Part shown: in pieces, positions 58,892 through 64,000 of the stretch | How the letters are laid out: every line of letters begins with the position of its first letter | Numbering within the stretch: position 1 is the stretch's first letter | DNA from: Dyadobacter sp. CY326 | GTDB taxonomy: Bacteria; Bacteroidota; Bacteroidia; Cytophagales; Spirosomataceae | NCBI RefSeq assembly: GCF_021390515.1 | Contig: NZ_JAJUXI010000010.1 | Coordinates: 186,001 to 250,000 of the forward strand | DNA length: 64,000 bases | Reading direction: 5' to 3' | The notes under the pieces: generated by a model | Seen by the model: only the letters and a program-made list of their open reading frames with translations | The model's database searches: none | What the model was told of the DNA's origin: nothing | Program-made: the position numbers and the translations under genes

Positions 58892-59722
58892 ATGGCACAA
58901 ATAGAATATAAGGAATTATTGGATGCAGGTGTCCATTTTGGTCACCTTACCCGCAAGTGGGATCCACGTATGGCTCCATACATCTTTATGGAGAAGAACG
59001 GGATCCACATCATTGACCTGAACAAAACTTTGAGCTGCGTCGATCAGGCGGAAGCCGCATTGAAGCAGATCGTTCGTTCAGGACGTAAGATCATGTTTGT
59101 TGCTACTAAAAAACAAGCACAGGAAATCGTAACGGAAGAGGCGAAACGCCTTAAAATGCCTTACGTAACTGATCGCTGGTTGGGTGGTATGCTTACAAAC
59201 TTCGGCACAATTCGCAAGTCTTTGAAAAAAATGCAGACTCTTGAGAAGATGCTAAAAGACGAAACCACGGTTAGCAATATTGCGAAAAGAGAACGCCTGA
59301 TGCTTACACGTGAAAAGGATAAATTGGAAAGAGTGTTGGGTGGTGTAGCTGACCTAACGCGCCTTCCTGCTGCCCTTTTCATCGTTGATGTAAAACGCGA
59401 GCACATTGCAGTTTCAGAAGCAAAAAGATTGAACATCCCCATTTTTGCAATCTGTGACACAAACTCAAACCCAGAACTGGTTGACTTCCCGATTCCAAGT
59501 AATGATGATGCTTACAAAGCCATCTCATTAATCACTTTGGCAATTGGAAAAGCAATTGAAGAAGGTTTGATGGAACGCAAACAAGATAAAGACGATCAGC
59601 GCCTTGTAGAGGAAGAAGAAGCAAAACGTCAGGTTGACAAAGGCAATGAAGAAGCTGCACCCGCAGCGCCTCGCGCCGAAGTTGCCACAGAGACTAGTGC
59701 CGCTGAAAGTGATGAAGCGTAA
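58892..59722 (+). CDS. rpsB: Small-subunit ribosomal protein uS2
   Basis: A 276-residue S2: LLDAGVHFGHLTRKWDPRMA at the start, FVATKKQAQEIV, RWLGGMLTNFGTIRKSLKKM and NIPIFAICDTNSNPELVDFP. The last 45 residues form an acidic, Ala-rich extension (about 232-276) longer than in E. coli (241 in all). Extensions of this sort are seen in Bacteroidetes S2. tsf follows after a terminator, the usual rpsB-tsf order. Confidence 0.98.
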   Translation: MAQIEYKELLDAGVHFGHLTRKWDPRMAPYIFMEKNGIHIIDLNKTLSCVDQAEAALKQIVRSGRKIMFVATKKQAQEIVTEEAKRLKMPYVTDRWLGGMLTNFGTIRKSLKKMQTLEKMLKDETTVSNIAKRERLMLTREKDKLERVLGGVADLTRLPAALFIVDVKREHIAVSEAKRLNIPIFAICDTNSNPELVDFPIPSNDDAYKAISLITLAIGKAIEEGLMERKQDKDDQRLVEEEEAKRQVDKGNEEAAPAAPRAEVATETSAAESDEA

Positions 59723-59772
59723 TCAGGGCAATAAGGAATAGGTTTCTGACCTTTCCTGTCTGAACAGATAAA

Positions 59773-59810
59773 GTAGCCCATGGCCTAATTGCTATGGGCT
59801 ACAGTTTTTT
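59773..59810 (+). terminator. Terminator after rpsB
   Basis: GTAGCCCAT (59773-59781) pairs with ATGGGCTAC (59794-59802) with a 12-nt loop and six T from 59805. It separates rpsB and tsf, so tsf may be expressed by read-through or from its own promoter. Confidence 0.88.
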
Positions 59811-59906
59811 AAAATTCAATCGGAACCGGATTTGTTAACGATTTCATCATTCAAAAGTAACAGCCGTTTCCACTCAAATCAGTAATAATTAATACTAAAA
59901 TAAATC

Positions 59907-60743
59907 ATGGCAATTACCGCACAAGATGTAAACAAACTCCGCCAAATGACTGGCGCAGGCATGATGGATTGTAAAAAAGCACTTCAGGAAGCTGATGGTG
60001 ATTTTGACAAAGCCGTTGATATTCTTCGTAAACAAGGTCAGAAAGTAGCAGCCAAACGTGCTGATAATGCTGTTTCAGAAGGCACAGTGGTTGTAAAAAT
60101 CAGCGCTGACGGAACAAACGGAAAGCTGATCGCATTTGCTTGCGAAACTGAACCAGTTTCCAATGTAGAGGATTTCAAAAATCTGGCGCAAAGCATTTTG
60201 GACAAAGCAGTTGCAGACAACATTGCTGATAAAGATGCATTGCTTTCAGCAACATTGCCTGATGGCCGCCCAGTGAGCGAGCACATTGTTGACCTTGTTG
60301 GTAAATTGGGTGAGAAGCTTGAAATCACTGCTTACGAAAATGTAACAGCTGATCAGGTTGTTCCTTACATTCACTCCAATGGCAAATTGGGCGTTCTTGT
60401 AGCGTTTGAAGGCGTTAACGGAACGGATGTTAATGAGCTTGGAAAAGATGTTGCCATGCAAATCGCGGCCATGAAGCCAATCGCTTTGGACAAAGACGAA
60501 GTGGATTCTGCAACCGTTGAGCGTGAAATCGAAGTGGGTAAAGAACAAGCAAGAGCGGAAGGCAAACCAGAAGCAATGCTGGAAAAAATTGCGCAGGGTA
60601 AATTGCAGAAATTCTATAAAGACAACACGTTGCTTAACCAGGAATTCGTAAAGGATTCTTCGCTAACAATTCGCCAGTTATTAGAGAAAACTGCGAAAGG
60701 ATTAACTGTAAAATCTTTCAAAAGAGTTGCAATAGGCGCTTAA
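59907..60743 (+). CDS. tsf: Translation elongation factor Ts
   Basis: A 278-residue EF-Ts, the nucleotide exchange factor of EF-Tu. The N-terminal signature is KLRQMTGAGMMDCKKALQEA with the TDF-like region modified; VAAKRADNAVSEGTV, GCET-like FACETEPVSNVEDFK and MQIAAMKPIALDKDEV follow. Length agrees with the family (about 280). A strong terminator follows. Confidence 0.98.
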   Translation: MAITAQDVNKLRQMTGAGMMDCKKALQEADGDFDKAVDILRKQGQKVAAKRADNAVSEGTVVVKISADGTNGKLIAFACETEPVSNVEDFKNLAQSILDKAVADNIADKDALLSATLPDGRPVSEHIVDLVGKLGEKLEITAYENVTADQVVPYIHSNGKLGVLVAFEGVNGTDVNELGKDVAMQIAAMKPIALDKDEVDSATVEREIEVGKEQARAEGKPEAMLEKIAQGKLQKFYKDNTLLNQEFVKDSSLTIRQLLEKTAKGLTVKSFKRVAIGA

Positions 60744-60769
60744 AAAGCACTTTTCTTAAAATAATGTCG

Positions 60770-60810
60770 ACAACGCCTGGTATGTATTTGTATACCAGGC
60801 GTTGTTTTTT
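60770..60810 (+). terminator. Terminator after tsf
   Basis: A perfect 14-bp stem (60770-60783 with 60792-60805), 8-nt loop and six T. One of the strongest in the window. Confidence 0.93.
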
Positions 60811-60878
60811 AATATTTACAAAAAATTGATTAATCTATTAATTTTTTGGACACACATTATAAGTGATATTGCATTAAA

Positions 60879-61475
60879 ATGATTGAAGGAATCGCTGATT
60901 GTGCATGGCATAATTGCACAGACGAGAAATTGGTTAAGCTCTTTTTAAAAACCGGTGAAAACCGATATTTTGAAATTCTTTACGATCGATATTCCTTTAA
61001 AGTTTTTCAAAAGTGCTTTACAATCACACGTGACGCAGGCATTGCCGAAGACCTTACCCACGACATTTTTCTTAAACTGGTTAATAAGCTCGATACATTT
61101 AAGAAAGATGCGAAATTCTCCACCTGGCTGTTTTCTGTTACTTACAACCATTGCATGGACCTAATTCGGTCCAACAAGAAAAAAATAGTTACCATTCACC
61201 GAGAAAGTGCTGACGGGATTGACCACATGAACCTGGACGAAATGTTCGGCGTGGAAGAGGTTAATACAAAGATTTTGAGGCTCGCGCTCGAACGTTTGAA
61301 TCCCGAAGAAAAGACATTGCTTTATATGAAGTATATGGATGACCGGAGCATTCGTTATATTGCAGGATCAGCTCAATTGACCGAAAGTGCAGTGAAAATG
61401 AGGCTTATGCGCTCCCGTGAAAAGTTGCGGCGAGCATATCTGGAAATTGCGTATTTGGCTAAGCTGCGCAAATAG
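60879..61475 (+). CDS. ECF-family RNA polymerase sigma factor
   Basis: A 198-residue ECF sigma factor unlike the first one at 22.1 kb. Region 2 shows RYFEILYDRYSFKVFQKCF, GIAEDLTHDIFLKLVNKL and FSTWLFSVTYNHCMDLIR; region 4 shows LNPEEKTLLYMKYMDDRSIR with a helix-turn-helix at YIAGSAQLTESAVKMRLMRS. No anti-sigma gene is adjacent. Targets unknown. mscL follows 83 bp later in the same direction, a possible target or cotranscribed gene. Confidence 0.92.
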   Translation: MIEGIADCAWHNCTDEKLVKLFLKTGENRYFEILYDRYSFKVFQKCFTITRDAGIAEDLTHDIFLKLVNKLDTFKKDAKFSTWLFSVTYNHCMDLIRSNKKKIVTIHRESADGIDHMNLDEMFGVEEVNTKILRLALERLNPEEKTLLYMKYMDDRSIRYIAGSAQLTESAVKMRLMRSREKLRRAYLEIAYLAKLRK

Positions 61476-61558
61476 CTTTATATTTTGGAAAGCAACCCCG
61501 ATGTAATGCAATCGTGGGATGTATATTTTTTGATTCAAGTAACTAACCTCAACTTCTT

Positions 61559-61891
61559 ATGCTTCAGGAATTCAAAACGTTCATTGCCAAAGGAAACGTC
61601 CTTGATTTGGCTGTCGGTGTCGTAATTGGTGCTTCATTTGCAAAAATAACCACTTCACTTGTCGAAGACATTATTAATCCCATTTTAGGTTTGCTGATCG
61701 GTGGAGTTGATTTCACCCAGCTTAAAATTGTATTGAAAGAAGCAGTTGGAAAAACGCCGGAAGTTGCCATTAAATATGGCAATTTCATCCAGGTGCTTAT
61801 TCAATTCCTGATCATTGCATGGGTGATTTTCATGGTTGTTAAGCTGGCCAATCGGCTGAGAATTTCAGAATCCCTGGCTGCCAAAGAATAA
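61559..61891 (+). CDS. mscL: Large-conductance mechanosensitive channel
   Basis: A 110-residue MscL, opening under membrane tension to release solutes after osmotic downshock. Start MLQEFKTFIAKGNVLDLAVG, pore helix AVGVVIGASFAKITTSLVED, and second helix FIQVLIQFLIIAWVIFMVVK. The C-terminal bundle is shorter than in E. coli (136), common in many bacteria. It is followed by a terminator. Confidence 0.97.
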   Translation: MLQEFKTFIAKGNVLDLAVGVVIGASFAKITTSLVEDIINPILGLLIGGVDFTQLKIVLKEAVGKTPEVAIKYGNFIQVLIQFLIIAWVIFMVVKLANRLRISESLAAKE

Positions 61892-61916
61892 CAAATGCTG
61901 ATAGAATAATTTTGAC

Positions 61917-61947
61917 AACGAGATACAACTAATGTGTCTCGTTTTTT
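61917..61947 (+). terminator. Terminator after mscL
   Basis: AACGAGA (61917-61923) pairs with TCTCGTT (61937-61943), with ACA/TGT extending it past a bulged T, followed by six T. Confidence 0.85.
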
Positions 61948-62040
61948 ATTGCACTTATTAATTCAATAGGCAAAAATCTTTTCTGGAAAAGATTTACCTT
62001 CGTGTTCAATGCTGTTTGTTCAACGTTTAAAAGAAGTCTT

Positions 62041-63390
62041 GTGCAAAAAAAGGTCGTTATTTTGGGTGGAGGAGAAAGCGGCACGGGAGCCGCAATCCTA
62101 GCCAAATCCAAAGGTTTTGATGTTTTTCTATCAGATCGGGGCCAATTAAATCAAAAGTACATTGACATTCTTAACAGAGAAAATATTCCTTTTGAACAGG
62201 GAGCACATTCCGAAGAAACAATTTTAGACAGCGTGCTTGTCATTAAAAGTCCCGGAATTCCTGACACCGTCCCGCTGGTGGTCGCACTAAAAGAAAAAGG
62301 CATTCCCGTTATTTCTGAAATTGAATTTGCGTCCAGCTTCACCGATGCACAACTGATTGCAATTACAGGCAGCAATGGAAAAACCACTACGACGCTGCTC
62401 ACTTATCATTTGCTTAAAAATGCAGGATTGAATGTAGGGCTGGCCGGAAATATCGGTGATAGCTTTGCATGGCAAGTTGCCGAGAAGCATTTTGATTATT
62501 ATGTTTTGGAAATAAGCAGTTTTCAGTTGGATAACATCATTGATTTTCATCCCAACATTGCTGTTTTACTCAACATCACGCCTGATCATCTAGACCGTTA
62601 CGCTTACAACTTCCAGAATTACATTGATTCAAAATTTAATATCATACAAAATCAGACCGAAAATGATCATTTCATCTTCTTCGAGGATAGCGAAGTGATT
62701 ATGTCGGAATTGTCAAAGCGGAATGTTGATTCGAAAAAAGTTCGCATTTCACTCACGAATGAGCCTGAGAACGGAGCTTATTTGAAAGGCAATAAGTTGG
62801 TGTCTAATGTTGGCACAAATGCATTTGAGCAACCCTTTGATGAGTTGCCAATAAAGGGCCCGCATAATGCGATTAATGCAATGGCCGCCATCGCGGTTGC
62901 ACAACTTGTTGGCCTGAATGCACAGCAAATCAGTGAGGGATTGAAATCTTTCACCAACGCCCCGCACCGCCTAGAGCAAGTGCAAGTAATTGATGAAGTA
63001 ACTTACATTAACGACTCCAAAGCAACCAATGTCGATTCGGTTTTTTATGCATTGGGAAGCTTCGATCAACCTGTTGTTTTGATAGCTGGTGGCGTTGATA
63101 AAGGCAATGATTACAGCCAAATAGAATCGCTGGTGCGTAATAAAGTGAAGGCATTAATAGTTTTAAGCAAGGATATTGAAAAGTTAGTAAGTTATTTTTC
63201 GGGCATTGTTCCGCAAATATATACGACTCAGGACGTTCAGGATGCTGTTAATAAGGCGCAGGAGTGGAGTGTTCCGGGTGATGTGGTGCTGCTTTCTCCG
63301 GCCTGTGCAAGTTTTGATTTATTCAAAAATTACGAGGACCGGGGCGAAAAATTCAAAGCGGCGGTCAGAAATCTTACCAGTCAAAATTAG
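62041..63390 (+). CDS. murD: UDP-N-acetylmuramoyl-L-alanine:D-glutamate ligase
   Basis: From the GTG at 62041, 449 residues. It adds D-glutamate to UDP-MurNAc-Ala in the cytoplasm. Marks: KKVVILGGGESGTGAAILAK near the start, ATP loop ITGSNGKTTTTLLTYHLL, LEISSFQLDN, NITPDHLDRY, DSKATNVDSVFYAL and LLSPACASFDLFKNYEDRG. The earlier GTG at 62002 adds 13 residues; a one-mismatch -7 box TACCTTCG at 61995-62002 would exclude it, so the later start is preferred. ftsW follows 24 bp later, a typical dcw-cluster order. Confidence 0.96.
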   Translation: MQKKVVILGGGESGTGAAILAKSKGFDVFLSDRGQLNQKYIDILNRENIPFEQGAHSEETILDSVLVIKSPGIPDTVPLVVALKEKGIPVISEIEFASSFTDAQLIAITGSNGKTTTTLLTYHLLKNAGLNVGLAGNIGDSFAWQVAEKHFDYYVLEISSFQLDNIIDFHPNIAVLLNITPDHLDRYAYNFQNYIDSKFNIIQNQTENDHFIFFEDSEVIMSELSKRNVDSKKVRISLTNEPENGAYLKGNKLVSNVGTNAFEQPFDELPIKGPHNAINAMAAIAVAQLVGLNAQQISEGLKSFTNAPHRLEQVQVIDEVTYINDSKATNVDSVFYALGSFDQPVVLIAGGVDKGNDYSQIESLVRNKVKALIVLSKDIEKLVSYFSGIVPQIYTTQDVQDAVNKAQEWSVPGDVVLLSPACASFDLFKNYEDRGEKFKAAVRNLTSQN

Positions 63391-63414
63391 TCAATCATTA
63401 CTTCGGTCATCAAT

Positions 63415-64000
63415 ATGGATTTCTTGTTAAAATCAAGAGAAGACACGCAGGCATGGTTCAGTAAAAATCTCAAGGGCGACCCATGGATTTGGGGCATTTG
63501 CATTGTAATGCTTCTGTGGAGCATTGTGGTCGTGTACAGCGCGAGTGTAAAGGACGCTTACAGTCAAATGGACGGCAACACCGAATATTATCTTTACAAA
63601 CACGTTTTGTTGTGCTTCCTCTCGCTGATGGTCATGTATTTTGTCCATCGCATTCCTTATATCAAATTTGTCTACGTCACCCGCCTCGCGGTTTGGAGCT
63701 CCATATTGCTGCTGATTTTCACCATGTTTTTCGGAACATCTGTCAATGATGCGGCTCGGTGGATAGAAATTCCAGTAATTGGCCAGCGTTTTCAGCCATC
63801 CGAATGGGCGAAAGTCGCACTGATTGCGCACTTATCACTCATTTTGGCAAGACACATCAAAGGCGGCTGGAACACACGTGAGCTTTTTATGGAGCCGCTG
63901 GCATTAGTCGGTGTGGTTTGCGGACTGATTTTTACAAGCAATGTGTCAACCGCTGTAATGCTTGCTGGGATTTGCTTTCTGTTAATGTTCGTAGGAAAAG
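63415..64000 (+). CDS. ftsW: Cell-division lipid-II polymerase FtsW, cut by window edge
   Basis: The frame from the ATG at 63415 runs open to the window end, 195 codons. It is a SEDS-family glycosyltransferase start: MDFLLKSREDTQAWFSKNLK, first helix near IWGICIVMLLWSIVVVYSAS, then NDAARWIEIPVIGQRFQPSE with WAKVALIAHL, the SEDS signature region, and a helix at the end. FtsW polymerises peptidoglycan at the septum; RodA is the alternative, but position after murD supports FtsW. About half of the protein is missing. Confidence 0.92.
   Translation, partial: MDFLLKSREDTQAWFSKNLKGDPWIWGICIVMLLWSIVVVYSASVKDAYSQMDGNTEYYLYKHVLLCFLSLMVMYFVHRIPYIKFVYVTRLAVWSSILLLIFTMFFGTSVNDAARWIEIPVIGQRFQPSEWAKVALIAHLSLILARHIKGGWNTRELFMEPLALVGVVCGLIFTSNVSTAVMLAGICFLLMFVGK

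Noticed and set aside
1..64000. Search for tRNA or rRNA genes, phage or insertion-sequence genes
   Set aside because: Gaps between genes are short and none shows a tRNA cloverleaf, rRNA motif or transposase/integrase pattern.

Overview
The window looks like a chromosomal stretch from a Bacteroidota bacterium, most likely a Cytophagales member of the Dyadobacter/Spirosoma type. The phylum call rests on GldB (gliding motility/type IX secretion), DUF4293, the order rpmG-DUF4295-ftsY-rimO, a Bacteroidetes-type LptD, two DUF6089/PorG-like proteins, a fused alpha/beta 2-oxoacid dehydrogenase, few Shine-Dalgarno sequences, several TTG/GTG starts, and many TAnnTTTG -7 boxes, some with TTG/TTTG about 20 nt upstream. 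The genus is inference only. No tRNA, rRNA, CRISPR array, phage or complete insertion sequence was seen.

Layout. 1-8.6 kb: purD (cut by the left edge), recQ, kdsD, a REP-like inverted repeat, DUF4293, rimO, a small toxin-antitoxin pair with a frameshifted toxin, ftsY, DUF4295 and rpmG. 8.7-15.3 kb: a lipoprotein cytochrome c, gatB, a TlpA-like thioredoxin, an epimerase-like protein divergent from gldB, and an isolated nuoH. 15.3-21.7 kb: a three-gene ABC transporter operon with a histidine-rich permease loop, then tandem DUF6089 barrels, DUF2911, a trypsin-like protease without a signal peptide, and a HAD phosphatase. 22-30 kb: an ECF sigma factor with an overlapping small gene, nth, a double FKBP lipoprotein, a PglC/PglD/PglE-like glycan cluster, the fused dehydrogenase and DUF1573. 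30-41 kb: lptD, an amidase, an MCE protein, an acyl-CoA carboxylase subunit, an HIBADH-family oxidoreductase, a two-hydrolase esterase, a DUF4160/DUF2442 pair and a DUF1338 dioxygenase.

41.5-49.7 kb holds a fold-back repeat, proC and the least understood system here: a three-gene operon encoding a transglutaminase-DUF2126 fusion, a circularly permuted ATP-grasp/alpha-E fusion and a second transglutaminase. Comparable sets have been predicted to make or modify peptides, but I know of no established product. 49.9-57.7 kb: pdhB, a TraR/DksA-like protein lacking zinc cysteines, sbcD without sbcC, a deacetylase lipoprotein, an acyltransferase-kdsC-DUF2520 operon, DUF1080 and a barrel-like protein. 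57.8-64 kb: translation genes rplM-rpsI-rpsB-tsf, another ECF sigma factor, mscL, murD and the start of ftsW (cut by the right edge).

Themes. Envelope construction dominates: KDO synthesis (kdsD, kdsC), LPS export (lptD), peptidoglycan (murD, ftsW, amidase), glycan priming (PglCDE-like), gliding/secretion (gldB, DUF6089) and lipid handling (MCE). Translation genes form a second theme. Convergent genes are packed tightly, several pairs with almost no gap.
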